In this document: positions 1-9,399 of the stretch, piece after piece | Position numbering within the stretch: the stretch's first letter is position 1 | Layout: every line of letters starts with the position of its first letter | NCBI GenBank assembly: GCA_029260795.1 | Contig: JAJDCO010000081.1 | Coordinates: 62,001 to 126,000, forward strand | Direction: 5' to 3' | DNA length: 64,000 nucleotides | Source: Planctomycetota bacterium | GTDB taxonomy: Bacteria; Planctomycetota; OFTM77 | The notes under the pieces: generated by a model | Told to the model about the DNA's origin: nothing | The model's input: the letters and a program-made list of their open reading frames with translations, nothing else | Database searches by the model: none | Made by a program: the position numbers and the translations under genes

Positions 1-277
1 CCTTGAGCTGACGGCTTCCGGGATCTCTCGCCACCAGGATCAGATCGGAGTGCTGTCGGGAATCGACACGCCGACACCCACGGCACGCCTCACAGGCCAG
101 ACTCTCGACCGGCCGCTCGCAGAGTATCGAGCGAGCGACCGCGAGGGCGAACGTCATCTTACCGACGCCATCCGGCCCTTCGAAAAGGTAGGCGTGCGCG
201 AGTCGATCGGTGCCCAGTGCCGCCCGAAAGAGCCGCTTGGGCGTCTCATGACCCACGATGCGATCGAAAGCATCCAT
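1..277 (-). CDS. holB: DNA polymerase III delta-prime subunit, N-terminal part (cut by window start)
   Basis: The reading frame starts at an ATG at 277 and runs off the window start, so about 92 residues are visible. They begin MDAFDRIVGHETPKRLF, followed by a P-loop-like segment GPDGVGKM and a zinc module with cysteines spaced C-x8-C-x2-C-x2-C. This is the N-terminal layout of clamp-loader delta-prime/DnaX proteins. The usual DnaX opening is absent and tmk lies 66 bp upstream, so holB is the better name. The P-loop has Met where Ser/Thr normally follows the Lys, which fits a delta-prime subunit that need not hydrolyse ATP. Its role would be loading the sliding clamp at the replication fork. 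It is the last visible gene of the DnaA-like/tmk/holB operon. Confidence 0.85.
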   Translation of the reverse strand, partial: MDAFDRIVGHETPKRLFRAALGTDRLAHAYLFEGPDGVGKMTFALAVARSILCERPVESLACEACRGCRRVDSRQHSDLILVARDPGSRQLK

Positions 278-343
278 GGGCGTCAGACTATTCGATCCGA
301 GACGCGCCGACCAGAGCAGCCGATCGTTCCTCACCCGCGGAGC

Positions 344-961
344 TCAGGCGAGCAGGTCTTCGCAAGCTTCGAGCACGGCCTCGGCGACACGGTCCGGCTC
401 CGCAGCCGCGGAGAGGACGCGAAAGCGATTGGGCTCGGAGGCCGCCAAGGAGAGGAACCCGCTTCGAACCCGTTCGAAGTACTCCCTTCCGCGCGCCTCG
501 ATCCGATCGGGTGTTCCCGAAAGCCGGTCGAGAGCCGTCTGAACGTCGAGGTCCAGAACGATGACGCGATCGGGGTCGAGGGCTCCGGTTGCATAGCGAC
601 TGATCGTTCGAAGCGCCTCCAGATCCTCTCCGGCACCGTGGCCTTGGTAGGCGAGCGTGGAGTAGTAGTAGCGCTCACAGACGACGTCTTCGCCGGCAGC
701 GAGCGCCGGACGCACGCGCTCGAGCATCATCTGCGCTCGGCAAGCCGAGTACAGGAGCGCCTCGGCCGGGAGCCCCAGCAGGGTGTTGGCGGGATCGAGG
801 AGGATCTGACGAACCTGCTCGCCGAGCCGCGTCGCCCCGGGCTCGCGAAGGTGGACGACCTGGCGACCTCGAGCCTCGAGCGCGGACACGAGGCGCTCGG
901 CCTGGGTCGTCTTGCCGGCCCCATCCGGGCCCTCAAAGACGAGGAATCGGCCGGCACTCAC
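344..961 (-). CDS. tmk: Thymidylate kinase
   Basis: This 205-residue protein should phosphorylate dTMP to dTDP with ATP in the cytoplasm. The P-loop EGPDGAGKT is at residues 10-18. The mid-protein CERYYYSTLAYQG corresponds to the DRY substrate motif of the family, with Glu for Asp. A LID-type segment follows around TPDRIEARG. Length is normal for bacterial Tmk. The start is a GTG at 961 that overlaps the stop of the upstream DnaA-like gene as GTGA, a typical translational-coupling arrangement. The tmk-holB pairing is a common bacterial arrangement and supports both calls. Confidence 0.93.
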   Translation of the reverse strand: MSAGRFLVFEGPDGAGKTTQAERLVSALEARGRQVVHLREPGATRLGEQVRQILLDPANTLLGLPAEALLYSACRAQMMLERVRPALAAGEDVVCERYYYSTLAYQGHGAGEDLEALRTISRYATGALDPDRVIVLDLDVQTALDRLSGTPDRIEARGREYFERVRSGFLSLAASEPNRFRVLSAAAEPDRVAEAVLEACEDLLA

Positions 962-2226
962 GCCTCGCGCTCCTGTTGACGAGGCGGCTCGATGAAGTCG
1001 AGATGATCTTCGAGTGCTGCCACCCAACGCGCGAGATCGGGGTCGTGGCGCATGCCCTCGCGCACGGAGCCCACATGATCGCGGACACTCCTCCGGCTCC
1101 GATACCCGAAGAGCTCGGCCACCTCGTCCAGCGACTTGCATTGACGATCGACGAGCCAGTACATGATGAGTCGACGAGGCAAGCGGACGCTCCTCGCCTT
1201 TCCGCCGGAGTAGATCTGATTCTTGGACAGGCCGAAGTGCGCGGCCACCCAGGCCACGATCGCATCGGTCGTCGGCCGTTGGGTCGAGGCGGCTGGGTCG
1301 GTCGTCTTGCCGGACTGGAGCCACTCGACGACGGCCCGCTCCTGGACCTCGAGGGAGCCGCCCAGGCGAGGCGCCAACTCCTCGAGACAGTCTCTCGAAA
1401 CGTGTCGCCCGCCGGCTAGCAGTCGACGTTGCAGAATCTTGGCACGCAAGCCGGGAGACTGTGGCGGCAGGTGGACGAGGAAGCCCGAGAGCAGCAAAGT
1501 CTCGACGACCGGATCCAGGGGATGGATCTTCTTGGGATGAGCTCGGCTGGTGCAGACGATCGGCACGCCCCGCTCCATCCAACGCTTCAATGCGAAGCCC
1601 AGCTCTCGTTGTGTCTGCCGCTTCTTGGCGAGCTGATCGGCACCTTCGAGAAGCACGGCGTCGGCGGTGTCGCACCAGGTCCGGAGCGGTGAAGGTCGCC
1701 TTTCCTTGTGGCTGAAGCCGATGGCCCTCTGGAGGCGCTCGGGCTCCAAGCGCAGCGGCGAGCGGCCCGAGCGGCGCAGGCGACGATCGATCCAACGAAG
1801 GAGGTGGCTCTTGCCGCTCGACGCCGGTCCGAAGACGAACAAGGGACTGAAGTCTCGAGGCGCCTCGACGATCTTTCGCGCCGCCAACACCGCTTGTCGG
1901 TTCCCGTCATCGACGGAAAGCCGGTCACGCGATGCCGTCGAGCGAGCGAAGCGCCGCGGTCGCCCTCGTCCGGTCCGGCGGGAAGACCCACTTCCAACGC
2001 ACACGTCGAGAGCGACGTCGCGACCGAGCTCTTCGCGAAGGGCTTGGACGATCTGCGTCTGAAAGGTCACCTGCAAGCAAGCGCGCACGTACGGGTCGGG
2101 AGCTTCGAGGATCCATCGGCCGCTGCTGGAGCGGCTCAGTCGGAAGCGGCGCAGTCCGAGCCTGACGGCTTCGTCACCCCACCGTTTCTCGAGCTTCTCG
2201 ACCAGTCTTCTCCAGACGACTTCCAT
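958..2226 (-). CDS. Degenerate DnaA-like protein (AAA+ plus DnaA domain IV-like helix-turn-helix)
   Basis: The 422-residue protein follows the DnaA plan: a small N-terminal domain (about 1-75), a basic linker (80-105), an AAA+ domain (about 108-305) and a C-terminal DNA-binding domain (about 320-391). The Walker A GPASSGKS (133-140) is intact. Where DnaA has the Walker B LLIDD it reads LLEGA. The box VII arginine-finger region (about 238-250) lacks its Arg, and sensor II lacks its Arg. In domain IV the RSVRLPRRLIMYW stretch matches DnaA, but the DHTTV signature reads SRRSV. So it may bind ATP but probably does not switch like canonical DnaA, and may read a different DNA site. The start at 2226 is preceded by GGGGAGAG and fits the family better than upstream in-frame starts. 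It is coupled to tmk. Whether the genome has a canonical dnaA elsewhere cannot be seen. Confidence 0.75.
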   Translation of the reverse strand: MEVVWRRLVEKLEKRWGDEAVRLGLRRFRLSRSSSGRWILEAPDPYVRACLQVTFQTQIVQALREELGRDVALDVCVGSGSSRRTGRGRPRRFARSTASRDRLSVDDGNRQAVLAARKIVEAPRDFSPLFVFGPASSGKSHLLRWIDRRLRRSGRSPLRLEPERLQRAIGFSHKERRPSPLRTWCDTADAVLLEGADQLAKKRQTQRELGFALKRWMERGVPIVCTSRAHPKKIHPLDPVVETLLLSGFLVHLPPQSPGLRAKILQRRLLAGGRHVSRDCLEELAPRLGGSLEVQERAVVEWLQSGKTTDPAASTQRPTTDAIVAWVAAHFGLSKNQIYSGGKARSVRLPRRLIMYWLVDRQCKSLDEVAELFGYRSRRSVRDHVGSVREGMRHDPDLARWVAALEDHLDFIEPPRQQEREA

Positions 2227-2490
2227 CCACTCTCCCCGGAGCACACGATTGCCAACCGACGGACGGAGGCTGCCTGTCCGGGGGGGATTACCGGCCAGCG
2301 CCGCGCATTCGGTTTGTTCGTGATGATGAAGGATCAGGGTTGGGATCGACAGGCTCGCTGTCGATCGGGCGGACACTCTATCAAGTCGCTCGGCGCTCGC
2401 CAACAGTCCGGACAGAAAGCGACGCAGATCTCAGCGGCTCTCGCGAGCGCGACGTTCGAATCGTCCCTCTCAGCCGGGTCGAGATCGCGT

Positions 2491-5355
2491 TCAACGATCG
2501 AGCTGTTGCTTCACGCTCCGTGCATGCTCCTCGTCGGGATCGAGCTCGAGTGCCTGCTTCGCGAACGCCTCGGCCTTGGCTCGATTGCCCATCAGCAAGT
2601 AGAGCTCGGCCAGCTCGCCAAAAACCTGAGCCCGGGGTCGCAGCACCGGCGCCTCGCCGGGCTCTTCGGCTCGAGAAGGCTGAGCGAGAGTCGGCGGGAT
2701 CGCGAGCATGACCTCGAGCTCCCGTGCCGCGAGCTCGTACTGACCACGCTCCCGATAGGTCCGCGCCAGCAGGTCGTGGGGACCGGGCAAGAAGGGGTCG
2801 ATTCCGATGATCTCCTCGAGATACACCTGAGCCCGCGCCCAATCCTCACTCTCGACCGCATGCTCTGCCAAGAGCTGGCGCCCCTCGAGATCGGTCTCGG
2901 CGATATCCGTGAGCTGCTCGATCTCACGATAGGCCGCCTCGCGGTCACCCCGCAGCTGATAGATCTGGAAGAGCATCCGGTAGGCGCAGTCGGGACCCAC
3001 GTAGCGAGGAAAGGCCTTCTTGGCCGCTTCGAGCTGAGCGATCGCTCCCTCGAGCTCGCCCTCGGCCTGGAGCACGGTGGCGAGCCGCAGGCGCGCGAAC
3101 GCGTCCTCGGCGCCGAGCGCAAAGCCCTTCTCCAAGAACTCGCGAGAGCGTTCGCTCCGCTCACGGAGTGCGAGGCGTCCGCGAATCAACCATCCGCGCC
3201 CACTGTCGGGATGATTCTCGAGGGCGCGCCCCACGAATCTCTCGGCGTCCACCATGTTGCCGCGCGCCAAGAAGCCGGCCGCCAAGCCGAGCAGTGAGTC
3301 GAGGTGCGTCGGATCGTCCCGGAGCTGTTGCCGAAAACCCGTCATCGCGTCCTCGCCCCAGAGAGGCTCGACACGGATCGGTGCGATGCGTCGCTCGACA
3401 TCGGCCAAGAATCGGCGATCGAACTCCTCGGTCGGAATCCCGAGAACGCGCTCGAAGATCTCGGGAGTCTGGAGGTCCTTGGCATAGAGCTTCAGCATCT
3501 CGATCACACGATCGAAGCCCCACTCACGCTCGATGAAGTCGCTGATCAGGCCCCCTTGGTAGTAGCCAAAGAGGATCGAGCTCGAGCGGAACGCGCTGTT
3601 CAGCTCATCGATCGGGAAGATGTCGCCGTTGTGGTAGGCGTTGTACAGCTCGAGGTCCATCTCGCGATCCCATTTCGGATTGCGCTGGAACTCCTCGTAC
3701 ACCGACAGACCCTCGGTCAGCCAGCGCGGCACTCGCCCCTCGGAGAGCTGGAGCGTGATCACGTGCGTGAACTCGTGCCACGACGTCGACACCCAATCGA
3801 ACTGACCTCGCAGCTCCGATCGCGGTGAGACGAGCGTGATCAGCTTGCCGAAGCACGCTCCCAGCGCCGAGAAGCCCATCATGCCGAGCGTGCGCACCGA
3901 GAAGTCCGACTGGCTCGGAAACATCTCGACGGCAATGGGTCCTTGGGGCTCGAACTGGTACTTGGCGCACAGCGTGTCCCAGGCATCGCGATACAGCACC
4001 CGCAGGTAGTCGAACAGAACGCCCTTCTCCTCCACCGGCATGTAGAAGACGAAAGGCGGATCGGACACCTCGGAGTAGGTTCCCAGCTTGCGCAGCACCA
4101 GGATCATGTTGTCGCGCCAGGGGTACTTGAACGCGTCGCGCTGACGCGCCTTGAGAAGGAACTCCAGCCCTTCCTCCCGAGCACCGTTCTGGGTCAGGTT
4201 GCGTCCCAACGAATCGTAGGCTCTCCAGAGGGTCGGGTCCGTCTCGATGGCGCGCCGGTAGAAGGGAATGGCCTCCTCGAACCGCCGCCGGTTGTTGAGC
4301 TGCTCACCAATCTGGAAGTAGACGTCGCCGAATGACGGATCGATCTCGAGCACGCGCGCCAGCTCGGCTTGGTAGGCTTCGTCGTCGCCCAGCAAGAAGT
4401 GGTAGGCCGCGCGGAGTCCTCGCGCCGAGCGGGAGCGCGGATTGATCTCCAAGGCGCGATCGATCAGCTCACGTGCCTCTTTCATGCGGCTGTCCGTCAG
4501 CCGATAGGCCGCTCGAAGCTCGAGAGCAGGGACGCAGTTCGAGTTGATGCCGAGCGCCCGCCGCAGCGAGCGTTCGCCCTCCCAGGCGTTCCCCCGATAG
4601 TCGTGGGCACGGGCGATACCGAGATGTGCCTCGGCCAAGTCGGGGCTCGTTCGCAGCGCCTTTTGAAACTGCCCCTTGCCATCGATTCCCCGGTAGGTCC
4701 TGACATACAGCTCGCCGAGCATCATCCGCGCCGGGACGTAGTCCTCGTCGATCCGGAGCGCAGCGACCAACGCCTTGGACGCTTCTTCCAGCGCATTGCC
4801 ATAGCGCTCGAAGCGCTCCAGATAGGAATAGACGTGGGCCAGCGCCGTCAGGGGCTCGGGTTCCTCGAGAATCTCGTTTTGGGCCGCCACGACAGCTCGA
4901 CGACAGATCTCGTGCGCCTCATCGTGCTGACCGAGTTCCAGATGAGTGCGCGCCAGCCCCCAGAGTGCTCGAACGTCGGCCTCCTCTTTTTGGAGACGCC
5001 GCGCAAACAGGCCTCGGGCTGCCTCGTGCTCTCCTTGCACCAGCAAGACGTCACCCAGCATCAGCAGGGCTTCGGGATCGTCCGGCTCGTCGGCCAGCTG
5101 CTCGCGCAAGACCTTCTCGGCCTCGTCGTAGCCGCCGAGCAGGAAGCAGCAGTGAGCGTAGGCCACACGCGACTCCCCATCGAGGTCGGCGCCCGCACTC
5201 ATCGCGCGTTCGAAGTCACCGCGCGCTTGTCGGTACTTGCCCGCGTCGTAGCGGTCCCAGGCCGCGTCCAGCTCCTCGCCCTGTCCCGCCGCGTCGCGGC
5301 AGGCCAGCCCCATCCCCGTCAGCAGGATCGCTTGCCAAAGCACCAATCGTCTCAT
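2491..5355 (-). CDS. Exported TPR protein with a peptidase-MA-like gluzincin domain
   Basis: This 954-residue protein begins with a signal sequence (MRRLVLWQAILLTGMGLAC, followed by AAGQ). It could be cut by signal peptidase I, or possibly be a lipoprotein at Cys19. TPR-like helices fill roughly residues 25-400 and 660-954. Between them is a metalloprotease-like domain with HEFTH at 527-531 and a third-ligand candidate E548 in WLTEG, the pattern of the peptidase MA family. The expected role is a periplasmic or surface protease or scaffold; the substrate is unknown. AAGGA lies about 7 nt before the ATG. It is transcribed divergently from uup with a 202-bp gap and lies 264 bp upstream of the DnaA-like gene on the same strand. 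Confidence 0.8.
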   Translation of the reverse strand: MRRLVLWQAILLTGMGLACRDAAGQGEELDAAWDRYDAGKYRQARGDFERAMSAGADLDGESRVAYAHCCFLLGGYDEAEKVLREQLADEPDDPEALLMLGDVLLVQGEHEAARGLFARRLQKEEADVRALWGLARTHLELGQHDEAHEICRRAVVAAQNEILEEPEPLTALAHVYSYLERFERYGNALEEASKALVAALRIDEDYVPARMMLGELYVRTYRGIDGKGQFQKALRTSPDLAEAHLGIARAHDYRGNAWEGERSLRRALGINSNCVPALELRAAYRLTDSRMKEARELIDRALEINPRSRSARGLRAAYHFLLGDDEAYQAELARVLEIDPSFGDVYFQIGEQLNNRRRFEEAIPFYRRAIETDPTLWRAYDSLGRNLTQNGAREEGLEFLLKARQRDAFKYPWRDNMILVLRKLGTYSEVSDPPFVFYMPVEEKGVLFDYLRVLYRDAWDTLCAKYQFEPQGPIAVEMFPSQSDFSVRTLGMMGFSALGACFGKLITLVSPRSELRGQFDWVSTSWHEFTHVITLQLSEGRVPRWLTEGLSVYEEFQRNPKWDREMDLELYNAYHNGDIFPIDELNSAFRSSSILFGYYQGGLISDFIEREWGFDRVIEMLKLYAKDLQTPEIFERVLGIPTEEFDRRFLADVERRIAPIRVEPLWGEDAMTGFRQQLRDDPTHLDSLLGLAAGFLARGNMVDAERFVGRALENHPDSGRGWLIRGRLALRERSERSREFLEKGFALGAEDAFARLRLATVLQAEGELEGAIAQLEAAKKAFPRYVGPDCAYRMLFQIYQLRGDREAAYREIEQLTDIAETDLEGRQLLAEHAVESEDWARAQVYLEEIIGIDPFLPGPHDLLARTYRERGQYELAARELEVMLAIPPTLAQPSRAEEPGEAPVLRPRAQVFGELAELYLLMGNRAKAEAFAKQALELDPDEEHARSVKQQLDR

Positions 5356-5557
5356 GTCACGTCCTTCGTCTGCCCGCGTCGGCGTCTGTTTTTGCGCTTC
5401 TTTATATCGGCGCTTTCGGCACGAGTCACAACCCCGCCTCTTTTCGCTTCCTTTTCCCTACGAACGACGCGACCTCATCAGAGACCAGAATCTACGCGCC
5501 TCGTTGTGGGCCAAGGCACGAACAATCACCTCACCTTCGAACGAAGGCGCCGCTAAG

Positions 5558-7447
5558 ATGGGCGCCATGACATCCGTACGAGGCCTCTTCAAGTCGTTCG
5601 GCGACCGCCCCTTGCTCGCCGACATCCAGTTCGTGATCCAGGACGAGGAGCGGGTCGGTCTGCTGGGCCCCAACGGGGCCGGTAAGTCGACGTTGCTGTC
5701 GATCCTGGCCGGTCAGCTGGCTCCCGATCAGGGCGAGGTGCGAATGCGCCGCGGCACGCGCGTCGGTTATCTGGAGCAAGACCCCACGCTGCCTGGAGAG
5801 CTGAGTGCCCGCACGGTCGTGGCCGGCGGCCTCGCCGAACGTCAGGCCCTGCAAGTGGAGCTGGCCGAGCTGCATGCCAACGGAGCAACCGACGCGCGCA
5901 CCCAGAGCCGGCAGCAGGAGCTCGAGGACCGCATCCAGGCAACCGGGGGCTGGGATCTCGAAACCGAGGTCGAGAAGACGTTGCAGGGCCTTGGCATTCG
6001 AGAGCCGGAGGCACGGATCGAGACTCTTTCGGGTGGCGAACGGCGGCGCGTCAGCCTCGGCCGCATCCTGGTCTCCCACCCCGACCTGCTTCTTCTCGAC
6101 GAGCCGACCAACCATCTCGACACCGAGGTGGCCGGTTGGCTCGAGACGCGGCTGCGTCAGAGCGGAGCGACGATCATCATGGTCACCCACGATCGGTACT
6201 TCCTCGAGCGGGTGGCGACCCGCATCCTCGAGCTCGACCGAACGCAGGTCTTCTCGTACGACGGATCGTACGAGGACTATCTCGTGCAGCGGGCCGAGCG
6301 CCTCGAGATCGAAGCGCAAGGCGAAGCCGGTCGTGCGGCGTTCCTACGGAACGAGCTGCGCTGGATACTGCGTCGTCCGAGCGCCCGCCGGACCAAGTCC
6401 AAGTCTCGCATTCGTGAGTTCGAGCGCCAACGCGGCCTCGATCCCGAGCAGCCGGCGGCCGACCTCGTCTTGCCCTTGCCGCCCGGGCCCACTTTGGGTG
6501 ACAAGGTTCTGCTCGCTCGCGGCCTGACTCACTCGATCGCGGGACGCACTCTGTTCTCCGACCTCGACCTCGAGCTGAACCCCGGCGACCGGCTGGGGAT
6601 CGTCGGTCCGAATGGCGCCGGAAAGACCACGCTCCTGAAGACCCTGCTGGGAGAGATTCCGCCCGACCAAGGCACGATCGAGGTCGGCACCCGCGCGCGG
6701 TTCGCTCACTTCGATCAGGCGCGCGATCGACTCGATCCCGATGCCACGTTGATCGAGGCTGTGGCCGGTGACCATGATCATGTGCGGCTGGGCGAGAGCA
6801 GCCGACACGTCGTCGGGTTCTTGGAGGCGCTCCTCTTTCCGAAGGACCGGCACCGAACACGCTGCAGCGCGTTGTCGGGCGGTGAGCGCGCTCGTGTGCT
6901 GTTGGCAAGGCTGCTGTTCGAGGGCGCAAATGTCCTCGCCTTCGATGAACCGACAAACGATCTGGACATCATGACCCTGCGCGTTCTCGAGGAAGCGCTC
7001 GAAGCCTTTCCGGGCTGTGTGATCACGGTCTCACACGATCGGTACTTCCTCGACCGGATTGCAACGCGGATCCTCGCGCTCGATGGAGAAGGCCATGCCA
7101 CGCTCCACGCCGGTGATTACGAAAGCTACTGCCGTCGAGTGGAAGAGCGGGGAGTGATGGAGGCCGAAGCGACTTCGGCTCCCAAGTCCGCACCCGTTCC
7201 CCCACCGCAAAACGAGACGCGTCCCCGCAAGCTCTCCTACAAGGAGCAGCGCGAGCTGGAACGCATCGAAGAGGAGATCCATACGTTGGAGACGAGCGTC
7301 ACGACGCTCGAAGAAAAGCTGGCGGATCCCGCGCTCTATGCTTCCGGTCCGACCAAAGGTCGACAGCTCGCCGCCGAGCTCGAGGAGCGTCGCACTCGAC
7401 ACGGCCAGCTGATCGATCGTTGGGCCGAGCTCGCCGAACGCGCGTGA
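5558..7447 (+). CDS. uup: ABC-F ATPase of the Uup type
   Basis: The soluble 629-residue protein has two ABC cassettes and no membrane segment. The first carries GPNGAGKS, LSGGERRRVSLGR and LLLLDEPTNHLD. The second carries GPNGAGKT, LSGGERARVLLAR and VLAFDEPTNDLD. The C-terminal 80 or so residues form a predicted coiled coil starting near RKLSYKEQRELERIEEE, which resembles the DNA-binding tail of Uup (E. coli Uup is about 635 residues). Known Uup roles are at ribosomes and in tolerance of branched replication intermediates. GAAGG at 5543 supports the ATG at 5558; a second in-frame ATG at 5567 is also possible. A RecQ-like helicase follows on the same strand after 174 bp, so a joint genome-maintenance role is plausible. 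Confidence 0.88.
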   Translation: MGAMTSVRGLFKSFGDRPLLADIQFVIQDEERVGLLGPNGAGKSTLLSILAGQLAPDQGEVRMRRGTRVGYLEQDPTLPGELSARTVVAGGLAERQALQVELAELHANGATDARTQSRQQELEDRIQATGGWDLETEVEKTLQGLGIREPEARIETLSGGERRRVSLGRILVSHPDLLLLDEPTNHLDTEVAGWLETRLRQSGATIIMVTHDRYFLERVATRILELDRTQVFSYDGSYEDYLVQRAERLEIEAQGEAGRAAFLRNELRWILRRPSARRTKSKSRIREFERQRGLDPEQPAADLVLPLPPGPTLGDKVLLARGLTHSIAGRTLFSDLDLELNPGDRLGIVGPNGAGKTTLLKTLLGEIPPDQGTIEVGTRARFAHFDQARDRLDPDATLIEAVAGDHDHVRLGESSRHVVGFLEALLFPKDRHRTRCSALSGGERARVLLARLLFEGANVLAFDEPTNDLDIMTLRVLEEALEAFPGCVITVSHDRYFLDRIATRILALDGEGHATLHAGDYESYCRRVEERGVMEAEATSAPKSAPVPPPQNETRPRKLSYKEQRELERIEEEIHTLETSVTTLEEKLADPALYASGPTKGRQLAAELEERRTRHGQLIDRWAELAERA

Positions 7448-7621
7448 GACAGCGTCGTCGATCCCCGCGGGTAATCTCGTGGGGACGACTCTTACGAATC
7501 GCCCCCACGAAAATGGAAGTAGGATGACTACCCTCCCCAGACGTCGCATCGAACGAGCGCGGACACGAGAAATCGAACGAGCACTCCCGAGGCCGAGTCG
7601 CCAGCTGCAGAGAAGGCACCG

Positions 7622-9343
7622 ATGAGCGACCTGCTGCGTGAGACTCTGCAGGCTCGATTCGGCCATCCGGACTTCCGGGGACGGCAGCGCGAGATCATCG
7701 AGCGCGTGATGACGGGCGCCGATACGCTCGTGATCATGCCGACGGGCGATGGCAAGTCGATCTGCTTTCAGCTTCCGGCGTTGTTGCTTCCGGGTCTGAC
7801 GCTCGTGATCAGCCCGCTGATCGCGTTGATGAAGGATCAGACCGATGCTCTCCGACGTCGCGGGCTCCCCGCGACCACCATCAACTCCTCCCTCGATCGC
7901 GCCACCCGGGAGAAACGGCTCGAACAAGTGCGGCGCGGCGAGGTGAAGCTCCTGTACGTCACGCCCGAGCGCTTTCGATCTGATGCTTTCGATGAGGTCA
8001 TCCGCCAGCAGGACATCTCGCTCCTCGCTATCGACGAGGCACACTGTCTCAGTCAATGGGGCCACGACTTCCGACCCGACTACGGGCAGCTCGGCGAGAT
8101 CCGAGCTCGCCTCGGTCACCCACCGGTTCTCGCCCTCACCGCCACGGCGACCACGGAGGTCCAGCGGGACATTCGTCGCATCCTCGACATGGAGGAGGCC
8201 CAGCTCTTTCACGCCGGCATCGAGCGCCCAGGCCTATTCCTGGCCGCCACCCAGCACGACGAGGAAGGCTCCAAGGTCGATCGCGTAGCGGAGCTTCTCG
8301 GTCGGCTCTCGGGAGCCGGCATCGTCTACGGGGCGTTGATCAAGGACCTGCTCCGTCTCGAAGAGGAGCTGAAGGTCCGCGGATTCCAGCCGCTCGTCTA
8401 CCACGGCAAGCTCGGTCCCGAGGAGCGCCGCCGCATGCAGGATACGTTCATGAGCGGTGACGACACGCTCGTCCTCGCGACGAACGCATTCGGCATGGGC
8501 GTCGACAAGGCCGACATCCGTTTCGTGCTGCACTACCAGATGCCTGGCTCGGTCGAGGCCTACACTCAAGAGATCGGGCGAGCGGGGCGAGATGGGAAAC
8601 CGAGCTACTGCGAGCTGCTCTACTTCCAAGACGATCTCGCGATCCAGCAGGAGTTCCGGCAGTGGGCCAACCCGGATCGCGAGTTCCTCCTCGGCGTGGC
8701 TCGGCTCCTCGAGCGCTGGAAGGATCATCTCCTCCATCACACCGAGGAAGACCTGATCAACGAGCTGTTGATGAAGAACCGCCGGGACAACCGCGTCTTC
8801 ATCTGCCTCCGCTGGCTCGAGGTCCTCGGAGTCATTCGCGGTACCTTCGAGGGACGCGACATCGAGCTGATCCGACCACTGCGTGAGGAGGAGGTTCCCG
8901 AGAACTTCAACACCGACAAGCGGCGCCGCGATCTCGAGAAGCTCTTGGACTTGGTCCGATACGCCAAGCTCGAGACGAGCCGAAAGGACTACCTCCGCGC
9001 CTACTTCGGTCTCGGGGGAGAGCCGTCGACCTCGGGCTGCGATAACACCGAGGAACGCGACCCATGGCTCGAGTCGCGATTCGGTGCGGCGACCGCTGAG
9101 AAGACAAAGAAGAAGGAGAGCCGCGTCAGGGCGGCCGAGAGCCTTCCCGAGCTGGAGCGTGACGAAGAAGGCGTGTGGACTCCCCGGCGAGGCGATTGGA
9201 TCAAGATCCGAGGTCGCCGCCTGGCGCGCGTCCTCAAGGTCAGCGGCCAAGGCCGAGGGGCTCGACTCGAGGTGGAGTTCCAAGACAGCCTCGAGCGCGG
9301 TACGGTGACGCTCGGAAGACAGAAGATTCAACCGGTTCGCTGA
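7622..9343 (+). CDS. RecQ-family DNA helicase with a degenerate zinc site
   Basis: The 573-residue superfamily 2 helicase has all core RecQ motifs: FRGRQREII (motif 0), MPTGDGKSICFQLPA (motif I, with Asp in the loop), IDEAHCLSQWGHDFRPDY (motif II and aromatic loop), TATATTEV (III), and YTQEIGRAGRDGKPS (VI). The RecQ zinc-binding region should supply four cysteines, but around residues 450-475 it reads SRKDYLRAYFG then SGCDNTEE, leaving one Cys. There is no HRDC domain. The last 55 residues (WTPRRGDWIKIRG onward) look like a small beta-barrel, possibly DUF3553- or SH3-like. It should unwind DNA 3' to 5' with ATP. AAGG sits 6 nt before the ATG. The neighbours are uup and a lipoprotein gene 56 bp downstream. 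Confidence 0.9.
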   Translation: MSDLLRETLQARFGHPDFRGRQREIIERVMTGADTLVIMPTGDGKSICFQLPALLLPGLTLVISPLIALMKDQTDALRRRGLPATTINSSLDRATREKRLEQVRRGEVKLLYVTPERFRSDAFDEVIRQQDISLLAIDEAHCLSQWGHDFRPDYGQLGEIRARLGHPPVLALTATATTEVQRDIRRILDMEEAQLFHAGIERPGLFLAATQHDEEGSKVDRVAELLGRLSGAGIVYGALIKDLLRLEEELKVRGFQPLVYHGKLGPEERRRMQDTFMSGDDTLVLATNAFGMGVDKADIRFVLHYQMPGSVEAYTQEIGRAGRDGKPSYCELLYFQDDLAIQQEFRQWANPDREFLLGVARLLERWKDHLLHHTEEDLINELLMKNRRDNRVFICLRWLEVLGVIRGTFEGRDIELIRPLREEEVPENFNTDKRRRDLEKLLDLVRYAKLETSRKDYLRAYFGLGGEPSTSGCDNTEERDPWLESRFGAATAEKTKKKESRVRAAESLPELERDEEGVWTPRRGDWIKIRGRRLARVLKVSGQGRGARLEVEFQDSLERGTVTLGRQKIQPVR

Positions 9344-9399
9344 GGCCCGCGCGACTCGGACTGGCGCATGAACTTTCCCTCAGCCCGCTGGAGCACACC

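Noticed and set aside
958..2490. Replication origin next to the DnaA-like gene
   Set aside because: No cluster of DnaA boxes (TTATCCACA-like) or AT-rich unwinding region is visible in the flanking gaps.
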